Source: Adineta vaga (lineage: Eukaryota; Rotifera). From it: a DNA stretch of 64,000 nucleotides. The notes beneath the pieces are model-generated. The model was not told where the DNA came from. It saw nothing but the letters and a program-made list of their open reading frames with translations, and ran no database searches. This document shows positions 1-13,172 of this stretch, piece by piece (position 1 is the first letter of the stretch; every line of letters begins with the position of its first letter). The translations under genes and the position numbers were made by a program. The stretch spans positions 11,408,001 through 11,472,000 of the forward strand of contig CP075495.1 of assembly GCA_021613535.1 (NCBI GenBank), in the 5' to 3' direction.

Positions 1-1030
1 GACGACGTATTGTCTTTCTCTCCCTCTTTCTCTCTTCTGAAGCCACATGTATACATAAACATAGACCATGCCTGTACTGTCTCACTTTTATATAATCATA
101 TCAATAAAGAAATCAAAGCAAATAGATTCTATTCATCAAGACAATTCCAGGTGAAAATGACGTAAAAAGGTTTTCATAATACATTTCTTTTGTTCTTTAA
201 AATCATGTTTTATTTGATTGATATAATAGTTGACGAATGAGTAGAGAATCGTAAACAAATTTATAGATTCTAAAACTATTCATTTATCTTACGAAATTTT
301 AGTTCGATATTTCAAATGTATCATAAAACAGAGACGATGTAAGATAGAAATCAATTAACAATATTGACAGTACTCGTATTATTGAAATATAAAGATAGGA
401 AAGTATTGCATTTGTGCGTCACATAGGGATTTCATTTTTATGAAATGAGGTCGACCTTATCTTCACGTTGAAAGTACATTTTCAAAAATAAGTATTCGAT
501 AAGAGTGTTATAGTTCTTACGATTAAATACAAATGAAGTTTTTCGACAATGTTTTTGTATGTAAGCAAATAAAAAGTTCGAATTGGAATTTTAGGCAGAA
601 GACTTCTGTTTCAAAAAATTTTAGTTATTTCCCATATCTTATTTTCATCGAGAGAAAACTTGATAAAAACGAACTATTGATTCTTTTTTTTCATACGTGT
701 ACATTCAGACCAGTTGACTTTTGAAGTAGAAGAATATGAAAAAAAAGGCGTGTATCGACGATATTTTTTCCAATGCGTAGAGGCCTTGATTACCATTCGA
801 CTAAAAATGTGCTCGATTCAGCTATGCTGTTATGATATATAATTTACCTTCAAGAGAAATCTAATGTACAAAATCGACTTTTTTTTGAAAACCTTGCTAT
901 TTGTGATAGCATTAGATTAAAATCTATCGAATAAACAGATGATTAATGAAAACAGGCGCTCTTTCTCTAATCTGTATCCACTACTGAGTTCTTTATAATC
1001 TCATCTAAATCTTTAATCCATATCTTATAG
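1..1030. other. Left-edge intergenic, no gene seen
   Basis: AT-rich sequence upstream of the RdRP gene. Short open frames such as the one at 533-724 have no recognisable domain and no splice partners. A pyrimidine-rich stretch ends in AG directly before the RdRP ATG (AG at 1029-1030), which looks like a 3' splice acceptor. Confidence 0.5.
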
Positions 1031-4000
1031 ATGACTGACGAACTATCTTCTTCTTCTTCACCTTGTGCCCAATTGAGTATAATTGTTGATTTAACATCAT
1101 CACCTTTCGATTTTAAAACACTATACAATCATTTATCATCACAACCACCAACAAATAGTGATCATCATCATTGGCATTATGGTAGTCTACGCTCTTATAC
1201 AATCCCATTTCAATCTAATCTTGATGAAGCAACTATTAATTGTGTTATATCCAAATTAAAATTATTACAAAATCACTTATCTATATTACCACCATTTTGG
1301 ATTTGTTATAAGAAATGTCAACAACAACTACAGTCAACAATCCCATTAGTAAATACAACAACCGAGGTTATTCGTAAAAATGTTAAATTAGGAAAATTCT
1401 ATACAAATAATGGTTTTGATATGGAATATACAAGTGGTGCACTAGTTGAAATAAATAAATATATATGGGATATTCAAACACAAATAAAAGAAACTTGGCG
1501 TTTAGTTTTTTATCATGATAAAATCGATATTGATTATGGTTGTAAAGAAAAAAAATTGCGGAAAACATTAAAAGCTGAAATGATGGATAGATGTGCTATT
1601 ATAATGACACAAAAAGATGGTTTTACTCTCTTTATCAATATGAATGGCAATCCAATTGATTATGAAGCTATCAATCCAGATATTTCTCAGAATACAACTG
1701 ATAATAGTAACAAATATATATTTAAATAGAAAAACAAAAAACTTTCATATATTTCTTTTTTCTTTTCGAATTAGATTCTTTCTCACGTAAATCTAATGAA
1801 TCAACTATTTCGTATATTCGCACTGCATCTCGAGAATCACAACCATTTTATTCAACTATTCGTCTTACTATTTCACTTTCTAATCAATTCAACGAGAATA
1901 ATATCATTACAAATCATAGTGATGAACATAATTCCGAACAATTACAACGTTTAAATTCATGTTATACACAATTTATTGAATTTTTTCATCGAAATCATAT
2001 CAGTGATTGCTTTGGAATTATTCTAAGTATCCCATCTAACGTTGATTATAGTGTCATAACATCATTATTCAAATCGAATGGTACAACATCTTTTATTAAA
2101 CAATATTGTTGGCAAATGTTAATGTCAATTGGTTATCGTTTTCAACAACGTTTAACTACACGTTTTATTCAACAAATGAATTTAATCGATGACGATGATG
2201 AATTTTATCAGGTAAATCATTCAATAGATAATTATAGAAAATTGAGAGTACAGTTTTCAATGATCATAAAGTCTATTGAGCTTGAAAAAGACAATATCAG
2301 ATATTATTATCACAGATTTTGTTATCTAGACATCACTACATATATGGCGTCGTTCGAGTGAATATTATTTTATTAATTTACTCGATGAATTAAGCCGTTA
2401 TCGAGAAAAATTAAATGCACTTACAGCTGGCCCTCCATTATCCCCAAAATCAAGTAATAATTTTCAACTACAAGGAGTTAAAAAAGAAGAAGGGGAACAA
2501 GAACGTTGGAGTATTCAAACACCACCACGTCACTATGCTTATGTACCATCGGTTACATTAACACCTACAACTATTTGTGTAAATCCATTTAAATTAGTAA
2601 AAACAAATCGAGTTTTACGTGAATCACAATTTGGTGGTAATCTTATGTTTGCTCTTGTTGATGTTAAAGAAGAAAATGGTACTATGGATTTATTTCCACA
2701 TGATTGTAAGTTAAAGAAAAAGACGATTTCTAAAATATTTCTCATTTACGTATATATATATATATAGATCGTTCTCTACGTTGGAAAACCGAAATGTTAC
2801 TTGAATCAGGTTTTGATTTGGGTATTAAAGGTCGAACTTATCGTTATTTACATCATTCACAATCACAATTAAAAGATAAACAATTTTGGTTTTATCATCA
2901 TGATGGTAAAACAAATTTTTCATTTGAAGACGCATTTGCTTGGATGGGTGATTTTCAAGAAGAAAGAATTGTTGCTAAACATGCTGCACGTATTGCACAA
3001 TGTTTTACAAGTGCTGAAGCAACAATTCAAGTACGGAATGATATCTTTTCTCTTCGCTTATTTCGTTTATTTCTTGTAGATTCCATCTGAAAAAGTTGAA
3101 TATATTGACGATATTCATACAGATGATCATAAATATAATTTCACGGATGGTGTGGGAACCATGTCAACAATTATACGTGATAATGTAAGAGATTTGTTAT
3201 TATTTTCTTTGTCTATCGGCATTAAACCAAGAATCTTTCATATCAAACTTAGTATTTTGTTCATTCGTAAGATTAAAAATTGCTTTTCATCTCTTCTAAA
3301 CTATCTTTGCTGCTCATATTTTTAATATTCAATAAGCAATTGATTGATAGATTTCTAACTTTTCCAAAGTGATAAATGAGTATACAATCGCAGACAAAAG
3401 ATCGAACGAATAAAAATCTGAAATTAATCGTCGTCTTTTTTTTCCTCAATAGATTAATCCATATCGACAATTTTCAGCCATTCAAATTCGTTATGGTGGA
3501 TGTAAAGGTGTAATATCAGTTAATCCTGATTTAGATAACTCACCTCATCAATTACGTATTCGTCAATCGATGAGAAAATTTAAATGTTCCCATGATATTC
3601 TTGAATTATGTCGTATTTCGAAACCACGTAAACAATTCCTTTTTTTAGTACATTCAATTATTTTTATTTTTAAATTTTCTTTTGTTTTTAAATACAGGTC
3701 CATTATATTTAAATCGACAAATTATTGTTCTACTTTCACATCGTGGTATTGATGATCGTACATTTCTTTCATTACAAAATCAACATCAACAAATGTTATC
3801 TGAATCATTAGTTTATCCAACACGTGCCTATGAATTATTAGCAGAAAAATTAAATCGAAATTTATTTCCACTTCGTACATTAATTAATGATGCACATTTA
3901 AATCTTATTCAAGAACCTTTCTTTCGTCAATTGATTATAACAACAAGTAAATTTGAATTAGCACAAATGCGTGAACGTACACGTTTAAAATTACCAAGAA

Positions 4001-6122
4001 ATTCAGCGAGAAATATGATTGGAATTGTTGATGAATATGGTGTTTTAGAATATGGACAAGGTAAACATAGAATTCAGATGATAATTATCTGTATTTGTCT
4101 CTGTTCTATTTAGTTTTTATTCAGTATACGGAATTACATGGAGATTTATTAGATGATGAAATTGGTAGTAATAGTGATCCATCATCAACACCACAACCAG
4201 AAAAAACAATTATTCTTGATCAACAAGTTGTTGTTACTAAAAATCCATGCCATCATCCAGGTGATATTCGAATTTTTCAAGCTGTTGATGTACCACGTTT
4301 ACGACATTTGAAAGATGTTATTGTTTTTCCTCAACGAGGAAAACGACCACATCCAAATGAAATTTCTGGTTCTGATCTTGATGGTAATTCTCAATGAAAA
4401 TAATTTTTCTTTTCTATCTACTTTGCTTTTCTTTAGGTGATGAATATGCTGTTATTTGGCATTCAGCATTTATTCCTAAAACACCTAATGATATTCCATA
4501 TGATTACGATTCTCAAACACCAATGTTACGTGTCGTTGATCGTCCTGTAAATCGAGCAGATATTCAAGCAACTGTTTTAGATATTAGTGAACAATCCTGT
4601 GTTGGAAAACTATGTTCACTTCATTTAGCTAATATGGATGTTCATGGAGTTGCACATCCGAGAACATTAGCTATTGCTGGCCATATTTCCGAAGAATTAG
4701 ATGCACCGAAAACTGGTCAACATCCATTAACACCCAAACAAATTTCTCATTTACAAGCAGAATTAGGACATGAACGACCTGATTATTTTGATAAACCTTA
4801 TTATAAACTTTATCCATCGAAACATGTGCTTGGTAAATGTCCATATAAAGAAACATTTCATATCTAAACAAATTCTTTTTTTCCAAAAATTTATATAATT
4901 ATTCTAGGTCAATTATTTCGTTCATGTCTTCGTTTCGAACCTAATTGGGCAGCTATTCAAACTCCACCAACAACTGTATGTCCAGCGCCGATCGATCCAT
5001 TATTAGTTCATGATTTACATAATGATTATGCATCATCTGTGGATGAATTGGCTCGTACTTATCGTGAAGCAATTATGGATATTATGTATGTATATCGTTT
5101 TTCATCAGATGTCGATTTACTTTGTCGATTTGATTCCTCATCATCGCAATATAAAACACCATTATCAAAACAGCAAACCGATTCAGCATGTCTAATTGCT
5201 GATTCAGCTCAAGTAGAATTGAAACAATTAATTCGACGTATGCGTCGTTTATTTTATCATGATTTTCGTTTCTGTGATAAGACACATTCTAATCGTTGTC
5301 ATACAAATTGTAGTCAATGTGCAGAAAAGAAAATGGCTAAAGCTAGTGCACTCTATGTTTTATGTTATACAGATACACGTCATGCTCGACGTCTGTTAAG
5401 TTTACCATGGTTATTCGCACCATTATTAATTGAAACAAGAAAATTAAATATTAAAAAACAAACGAAATTATGTAAAATTGAGAAAAAAAAACTAAGTTTT
5501 ATTTGATTGAGTCTTATTTTGATTGATTTTTATTTTAGTATCACCAGTACTTGTTGCACAAATGCTTGAAATACAACCATATCGTTTAATTGGTCAATCT
5601 CTATATCGTGCACTTCAATATCTAGTTGATAAATCAAAAGGATTTTATTTTCTTCATACATATTCATTGGATAAACCAAATTCAATAACAGTTTCACTTG
5701 GACCAACGTCAACAGCGAAACGTCTTTTGTTAAAACGTCAAATCTCTTTAATGGATTATTTTATTCTGGAAATTCTACATCATTATGTCTATGAATCTCT
5801 ATCAAAAGTACGTTCGCCAATAACAGTACCAAAACCATTACTTGTTGAATCAGCTTGGCAACATATATATACACGTTTTATTCTTGGTGAATGCTCACCA
5901 CTCGTCTTGATAACAACAAATTCAAAGACGAATTCAACGATACCAGATTGCCAAAAGTGGTCAGATGAACAAGCATGTAAAACACTTCAACGCTTATTAG
6001 AAATCAGTGTTCAATGTGCTGATCATGGTGTTGATACAATTGATTATGCACATGCCAATGAATATTTCGTTTCTGCGCTTCAACAAATGGCTACAAATGG
6101 TTCATTATACATGAATTCATGA
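1031..6122 (+). CDS. RNA-dependent RNA polymerase (RDR/QDE-1/EGO-1 family)
   Basis: This is a eukaryotic cell-encoded RdRP, which copies RNA into double-stranded RNA for small-RNA silencing. Eleven exons splice in frame to 1402 aa: 1031-1706, 1775-2211, 2330-2705, 2768-3030, 3080-3184, 3453-3627, 3698-4060, 4114-4383, 4437-4832, 4908-5471, 5539-6122. The family signatures occur in order: FTDGVGTMS (exon 5), KGVISVNP and the RQSMRKF region (exon 6), [14 protein letters not shown]-like (exons 6-7), YGQVFIQYTE across the 4060/4114 junction, [10 protein letters not shown] (exon 8), and the catalytic metal-binding loop [14 protein letters not shown]. That loop is cut by the intron at 4384-4436. 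All three catalytic aspartates are present, so the enzyme should be active. The N-terminal third (about 450 aa) is not recognisable to me. Cellular RDRs occur in plants, fungi and nematodes and are expanded in bdelloids; vertebrates and flies lack them. The start is the first ATG after an acceptor-like AG. Confidence 0.93.
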
Positions 6123-7435
6123 AAAAACAGAAGAAACAAACATCGATAGTTGGTTTATAAACCCAGTGATATATAAATATATTTATTTAAACTTTGTTCC
6201 TTTGACACATACTATTTGTATTTGGTATCGAGAGCAGAGACAGTGTCTGCTGCGATGATTTTTCATGCGTCCTTTCTTTCATTCTTTCATTCTTTCTTTC
6301 TTTCTTTCTTTCTTTTGTTGCTATTGATGGTACTTGCATTTCAAAGAATGCGAGTGTCTGTATGTCTGTCTGTTTATTTTCTTTCTATCTTTTTTTCACA
6401 CTTTTTGCGTAGAAAAGTTGTGAAAAATAGACTAGCGTAAAAAAAATACATTTATATTTGAAAAGTAAAACATGTGGCTTATTCTATTCCTTAAGATAGA
6501 ATCTATTTTGAATTTGATTTGTTTCCGACGTCTGGGATAGAATATCAAAGTTTTCTAATCAATAGAACGTCGTAGTCTGAAAATGATTGATCGTATTGAA
6601 AGAAGAATATGTAATCTGATGTGAAAGACAGCAAGGTTTTTATATTCTTGATTGAAATGAAATATGAGATACGAGATAATTCTATTGATACCAAATAGTA
6701 TGAAGATCAAATAAAGGTAAGTAATCTACTATTACTTTTTATGAAATGAACATCGATTGGACTCATTCGATGTACTGTAAAAAGAAGATGCATTGCTGTT
6801 TTTAGCACATTCTATAGGCAACGAGGCATAACACAGAATAATTAAAGATGCCTGGTCATATGCGCCCGAGAGCACTAGATCAATCAATACCAAAAAACAA
6901 CACAATGATTCATATTTTTTGAAATAATTTATGTAATGAAAGTCAGAAATATATTCAAACAATCATGAAAATAGTATAAAAATAGCATTGATTTATTTTT
7001 TATCGATCTCTTCGTTCTGTGCTGCTTTTTTCCTCGTCCTTCATCATTCATCATGTACTTGCCATCGATCAACATTTTTTTCTATTTGTTCATTAGATCT
7101 AATCATATTAGGACAACTTCAATGGAATTCGAACAAAAAATGCAAACTGGAAAGAAAAATATGCATATAAATATTATTGACTATTCTAAACAATATACAT
7201 AAATGAAACTATGTGGCTGAAAATAATTGTGGATAGAAGAAAATAATCTCACGCAAATAGTTTAGAGATATGATGAAAAGAAAAATACCAATGTTTTTTT
7301 TTCATCTATTTATTTATTAATGAATATTTTCGACTTTTACGAATATTTCTATTGCTAACTAAATGACTAAAACCGAATGTATATATAGACAGAGAACGAA
7401 CGGTTAAAGAAATAATTGTTTGAGAAAAAACAAAG
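6123..7435. other. Intergenic, RdRP to GFRP-like gene
   Basis: About 1.3 kb with no supported gene between two convergent genes. It holds a (TTTC)n microsatellite near 6276-6315. The short open frames at 6216-6440 and 6732-6962 are low-complexity or AT-driven, with no domain. Confidence 0.5.
6276..6315. repeat. (TTTC)n microsatellite
   Basis: A run of TTTC/ATTC units downstream of the RdRP stop codon. Direct sequence observation, no function implied. Confidence 0.85.
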
Positions 7436-7864
7436 TTATTTTTCTTCTTCTTCTTCTTCTTCTTCACCAGCTTCTTCTTCGTCGTTTCCTTCAGCTGGTT
7501 CTTCTTCTTCTTCAGCTTTTGGTTTTTGTTCATCCTTATGTGCGGGTCCTGATGGTTGACTTGAACCACCTTCACCTGTTTTTGTTAACATCCACAATTT
7601 ACGACTGCCAGACGTGCTCTCACTTGTCACAGTAAAACCAGAACGTTTGAATACTTCAAGAATATGTGCTGGTGGATCTGTACATTGAACACCTTTATCA
7701 TGATCAGATAATTTCTCATTTGTACATGATTCTTGTAAAAGTCGAATAAGTTCTGGTTGAATACGATAATTTTGAACACCAGTACTATGAACAATAGTTG
7801 GTCCTGATTGTTCTTCGGATGCTTCACAAGATACTGTTAATGTTGAATTCATTGCTAAAGCCAT
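7436..7864 (-). CDS. GCHFR: GTP cyclohydrolase I feedback regulatory protein (GFRP)-like, acidic tail
   Basis: A 142-aa single-exon protein starting MALAMNSTLTV. Its first ~95 aa align by eye with animal GFRP (about 84 aa): SGPTIVHSTG corresponds to the GPTMVG segment, then a PELIRLLQ helix, then DPPAHILEVFKRSGFTV for the conserved DPP..VL..LE..GF..V segment, and RKLWMLTKT for the terminal strand. In animals GFRP forms a pentamer that clamps GTP cyclohydrolase I and transmits feedback by tetrahydrobiopterin or activation by phenylalanine. The unusual part is a ~45-aa C-terminal tail rich in Glu, Pro and Gln that ends in an unbroken Glu run before Lys. It is encoded by a (TTC)n-like repeat on the plus strand at 7441-7465. 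A longer in-frame start at 7915 exists, but the extra residues are hydrophobic and AT-driven, so I chose 7864. Confidence 0.75.
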   Translation of the reverse strand: MALAMNSTLTVSCEASEEQSGPTIVHSTGVQNYRIQPELIRLLQESCTNEKLSDHDKGVQCTDPPAHILEVFKRSGFTVTSESTSGSRKLWMLTKTGEGGSSQPSGPAHKDEQKPKAEEEEEPAEGNDEEEAGEEEEEEEEK

Positions 7865-9837
7865 GATGTTTATTAATGAATAATAAGAATTACTAAAAAA
7901 AAACAAAATAATCATATAAAAAAAGTTTCAATTATTAAGTCTTTTTTACCTTTACTTCTATATGAAAAGAGTAGACCTTGAAAATAAGTATTTATGTCTG
8001 TATGTGACTTGAATATATATATGCGCTCGTGTGAGCGAGGAGGACAAATTCACCATCCGCCTAGAATAGGAGTAGAAAAAAAACTCGAGTATAAGGAACG
8101 CAAAAAAAAAGAACGCGAAAGAATGAGATAAAAAAAGAGAGAATAATTTCTTTTCTCTATAATATATCATACGATGTAAACTAAAAGTTTTTCTCGTCTA
8201 TTGAAACATGTGTCAATATAATTGTATCATTTGCAATAGGAATCTACTTAGTGAACTATTGATTATTTTCATGGATAGTCAAGTGCTTTTTCCGTTTGAA
8301 AAGCATAGTAGTTGAAGTTTCAGAATTCCTACTAAAAACATCAATCTTTCGATTGTTTTTATTGTGTATAAACAATCGATCACAAATTAAAAACAATAAC
8401 AAGTATCTTATATAGTTTTGACCAAAGATTCATCAATGGCAATATTTTTAATAGAAAAGTTACGGTGTATTTTGAAGAAAGTTATTTAGAATTTTCTAAT
8501 TCAGATACAAACTTTATTTTGCGAATAAATACACCCACTTGAAAAAATCTATCATTAGCAAAGTAAATAAAGAATTGTTTGTTGTCATTCGGTAATGGCT
8601 TCGTAAATGGTAATTGATCGGCAATAAATGCCATAATATTCGGCTATTCTCATTTGATTTGAATCATACGATATTTGATGTATTACCTCGATGAGGTGAA
8701 GAAAAATACCTTATGATATTCTTTTCCCTAATATATATATACATATTTCCACATTATTTTATTTAATATCGAAATTTTGTGCAAAAAATATTTATCATTT
8801 CATTCGATAAACAAAATCAAAATATGCAATAACATATGCCATTAATGCATCTATAATTGCTTAACGAGCGATAATAATAGAACTATTTTGACTTCAAATG
8901 ATCGTGCATTTTGGAATAAAACTAATTTGATTTATACAACAATTATCATTTGATATTGTAAAATAGATTTTATTTCTCATTATTCAAGATCAACAATGAA
9001 CATTTTAACTTTTGTATAGATATTTCACAAGATTAACTAAGCCATCACTATATGTATTTCAATCAAGAGTATTTTATGATCAATATTAGTTCACACAATA
9101 ACAGATTTGTTTGAATAACAAGTAACTTTAAATGAACGCTAATGCGTACAGATCCTAATCAGATCAATTCGGAAATTTAGTGAACGAAAAATTCGTAGCT
9201 ATATTAGTCGTTGTAATCAAAAGTTGAATCCATATTACATTTTAAAAACAGACACTTCTTCTTATGTTCATAGATCTATCAACATTTTCGACACACCAAA
9301 TTTATTCTTTTTCATTTTACCTTGACTCGTAACTCTTCGGTTTTGATTACTTCAGATAATAAAGTGTCAAAAACAATGCTACTATGATTTATATACGGTA
9401 AGTAATGCGATAAGAAAACTGATTTGATAATCTTTCCTCTTTCGATGAAAATACAACCGCTATTTGAAAACAATAAGAACATGACTCTCTTAACTTTACA
9501 AATTTCTTCATCAAATATATTTTTTCTCTTTTTATCGCACAACTATAAAAACAAACAGGTCTTTAATGAGGAATCATTAATAGCAACACTTATGGCATTA
9601 GAAAACAAAGAAACAAACAAACATGCATACACAAAGCAATTAGAAAAGACTCAATTGTTGAGAATAAATTTCAGGAATAAAATTATCAAATGAGACTATT
9701 TTTAACTTGAAGAAGAAGAAGAAGAGAAGAAAAACAACGGTTTTGTTCTTTATCGAAATCTAAACTGTTTTCTTAGTGCAAATACATCACAGTTATAAAA
9801 TTTATGAATTGCACAAGATTTTCACTTATAGAAACAA
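7865..9837. other. Gene-poor intergenic stretch
   Basis: About 2 kb of AT-rich sequence between two minus-strand genes. Frames at 7958-8170, 9312-9542 and 9424-9693 show no domain and overlap each other on opposite strands. I see no tRNA, transposon ends or tandem array here. Confidence 0.45.
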
Positions 9838-11600
9838 TCATTTTAGTTTTTGAGCTTGATGTAAAATTTCCAATGAGTTTGTATCAAGAAAACTCTTTGT
9901 ATCTGTTGTTAACATAAATATATTGATAACCAGATTAATAATGGTAACAAAAACTACCAAAGCTAATGCAAAATCATTTAAATGTTTTAATTTTCCTTCT
10001 TTTGCTGCATTTCTTATATCATCTTTGATCATTAAATATAAAAGAAAGGCTAAACCAAATTGAAATAAAACTGATACACAAACAAGTATTAAAGATGCAA
10101 TCCAAAAACCATCACGTTGTTTTTGTAAAATTAAAGTTCGCAATTGCATGGCATTACTCGCTAATAATAAAAAAGATCAACTTATTTTACATATAGAAAA
10201 ATGTTTTATATCAAAAATGTCACTTACCTATTAAAGCTATTTCCATTAATCCAAGAGCTAAAATATCATCGAACAAATTTGAATTATAGAATAAAAATGA
10301 AAACATGTTTTTTACCAATTGTCTTTTTTGTCGCATAAGTATTAAAATTACATGTATTCTCAACCTAAGGAAAACAAATAGGTTAATTAGATTAAACATA
10401 TCTTATCTGAGAGACTTCTTGACATTTCATTAAGCAAACAACAATGAAAATATCTATGTGAACAATATAGTAAATAGAATTTAACCACAACAATTTCTTG
10501 TGTAAATGTCATATGTTACACGTATTCTGTCAACGAATCATGTTTTAGACAGATAAAGATAACAAAGAAAATGAAATGACTCGAAGAATGAACAAATTAT
10601 CAAAGATTAGATCTGTTTGCCAATGGCAAAACAAAATCAATCTTTGACATGTGAAAAAAAACGGCACTTGAACACACGTCATGTCTGGGCTGCATATGTC
10701 GACCAATGAATTAGAAAAGTGTTTAATAACTATTATGATCATTTAAGAGAATTTGCATACGGATCAACTTTTCTTTTAATTCTGAATTTCATTTGATTAT
10801 TTGCATATAAAAGTTTCTTTATACTCATAAAATTCTATTGCATAAAACTTGATCAATTTATATATACACATTTATCATGCAATGTGAACAAATATAATTT
10901 ATCCTACTTCTGTTTACTTAACACCAGAAAGAAAAGAAAGCAATTCGTCATTATTTTTTACACTATTTGATTGACATCAATCACATGGAAGAGATTATAA
11001 GTGTGGTATCTGTATACAGAAAGACAAGAAAATAAAGACAGTCTCATTATACTAAAGAAGAAGGAAAAAACTAAACAAATTCACACAGACAGATTAAGGT
11101 ACATAATAGAGATATATATATAATCAACGAATCGCAAATTTCATTATGTGAGCAAATCGATAATTGCAATCAAGAAACATAAAAGTAAATATTATTTAAA
11201 CTAGAATACTAAACAACAACTGTATAGACCACGACATAAAAAACTTACGTTTACATCACCATTAGTTTCCTCCTGATCATCCTAAGGAGAAAAGGGAAGA
11301 AAATAGCAGCTAAATTCGTTTTTAGTAATATAGACAAGAAATCAAGTATTACAACAATTGGAAAATCGATTGTGCAAGACTAGTAGAAAATGACATATTT
11401 ACCCTTCTTAATCCAGTATCGTTTGACGGACGAGTCGGATTTATATCCATACGATCGGGTGGTCGTGGTGGTAAAAGAGATTCTTCCTGTGCATTGCGCA
11501 TATATTCCGATCGTACTGGAGGTACTGGACGAATATTACTACCATTTTCAGGATACATCAGCGGAGCAGATGGTTCTTGATGATAGTTATGCGATGCCAT
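9838..11600 (-). CDS. NINJ1: Ninjurin family membrane protein
   Basis: Five exons (11403-11600, 11249-11281, 10316-10364, 10228-10257, 9838-10160, read on the minus strand) join to 210 aa. The first ~65 aa are polar and proline-rich (PPVRSEY, LPPRPPDR) and look like an extracellular tail. The ninjurin core follows: NTYATKKTIALGLMEIALI, matching the family's conserved NxYATKK amphipathic helix, then ASNAMQLRTLI and two hydrophobic helices (IASLILVCVSVLFQFGLAFLLYLMI and ALALVVFVTIINLVINIFML). In vertebrates NINJ1 oligomerises to rupture the plasma membrane during lytic cell death, and it also acts in adhesion after nerve injury. The YATKK motif is formed only after splicing tiny exons of 30-50 bp, so automatic predictions could miss it. 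NINJ1 versus NINJ2 cannot be decided. Confidence 0.88.
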
Positions 11601-13172
11601 CTTTGTATCAATTATATATAACTAGAAAGAAAGAAAAGAAAAGAAAAGCGAATAAATAAATCAATTGTTAGATGATAGACTCCATAATCTTTGGAAAAAT
11701 GATCGATCATGTATGATGAATAACACGCAAATAATCCGTCAATTTTCTCTTCATACTTTTTCTTTCCCTTTCTTGTTCATTTTTTTTCTTGGTATTTTTT
11801 CAATATATTATTTTCTCTGTCTCTCATACATTACATGCCAAGGTTATCTTATCGTGTAGAGTCATATCGAATAGCGCTCTTCTCTCTCATCCGAAACATC
11901 AAATCAATTGCGACGGATAAAAAAACACATACAACGAAAATATTCTACTTGTAAGCTATATGATACTGACTACAAGAAAAAAAACTTTTTTTTTCTTCGT
12001 CTTATTAATAAAAACAAAAATTAAAAGTAAACGGAGAGAGAGAGAGAAAAAAGAATGAATCATGTACAAATGTATAGACAACGATGACAAATGTTGAGCG
12101 AGAAGAGAAAAAAATGAGAGAAGAAAGAAAAAGACAGTCTTTGTTATGAGTGAGATATCATTCAATAACGACGGCGGCGAAGTCTTTTTCTGCTTCCTTT
12201 TTTTTTCAACAACAGCACATAACAACATTCTTACATTAAATTTTTTTCTTTTATTCTCCTTTCATTGTAAGTAGTGCTTGCTGTTCATATGTGTATGGGT
12301 GTCTATATATATTTCAACAGTCGACAATAGAAGTGCACAGCTGATCATAGGACGTCATGGGCCATGTCTAATTAACCGATGGCATTGTCGGAAAATAAAG
12401 GTCATCTCAAGAGAAAAAAGATAAATAATCAATTTCAAAAAAGAAAAATAAGAAACACATTTTTCTGTTTGGAAGACAACATATTTCTCATCTGACGCCT
12501 TAATCGATATCTTCTCCTTGGTCCTTATCAATTGTCTTTAGGGTAATACAATGGAATTGATAATGTGCTCCTTACATTTATGAATAAAAAAAGATTTACA
12601 TACGTTAGTAATGATCTACGTTGTTGAAATTGATAATGATGAATAATAGGAAATTATAATGTATGAAGCAAGAAGAAAAATTTCTTTGCTGTCAATTTTC
12701 GAACTTCTTTAATCAATCAATCTTAATGTTGTTCACTCTCTTGAGAATGTCTGTGACGAGCAAATTTGATTTAATACTATATAATGAATCATACGAAAGA
12801 AAAAGCCTATCAGTGAACATGCCAAAAAAGAACTTGTTTTACTTTCTAAGATTTCTAGATTCTTTCACAGAAACACGTCATGTTATTGCAAAGACGTCAG
12901 ATTATTGTTGTCGTTTGTATATATGCACTGAATACTTTGGAAAGGAATTGAATTAATAACGAGAATGAAAAGCAAATCATCGAAAAAGCATTTGATTGAA
13001 GATGAAATGATGCACAAAATACAATGTCTAACACTCGAATTTTGTTTTTGATTCGATATGAACAATAGTATTCCATCGTTATTCTCTTTTTTTTATTTCA
13101 GTTCGTTTTAGAAATTGTTTTCAGTATTATGAAAGAAAAAAAAGCAACCAATTAAATTGCACAACACGCAGA
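11601..13172. other. Intergenic with GA-rich simple repeats
   Basis: Between the ninjurin start and the exportin-6 stop. A short (GA)n tract lies near 12033-12049 and purine-rich stretches surround it. The 97-aa frame at 12663-12956 has no domain and no splice context. Nothing convincing is encoded. Confidence 0.45.

Noticed and set aside
12663-12956. 97-aa plus-strand open frame
   Set aside because: No recognisable motif and no splice context. Antisense frames overlap it.
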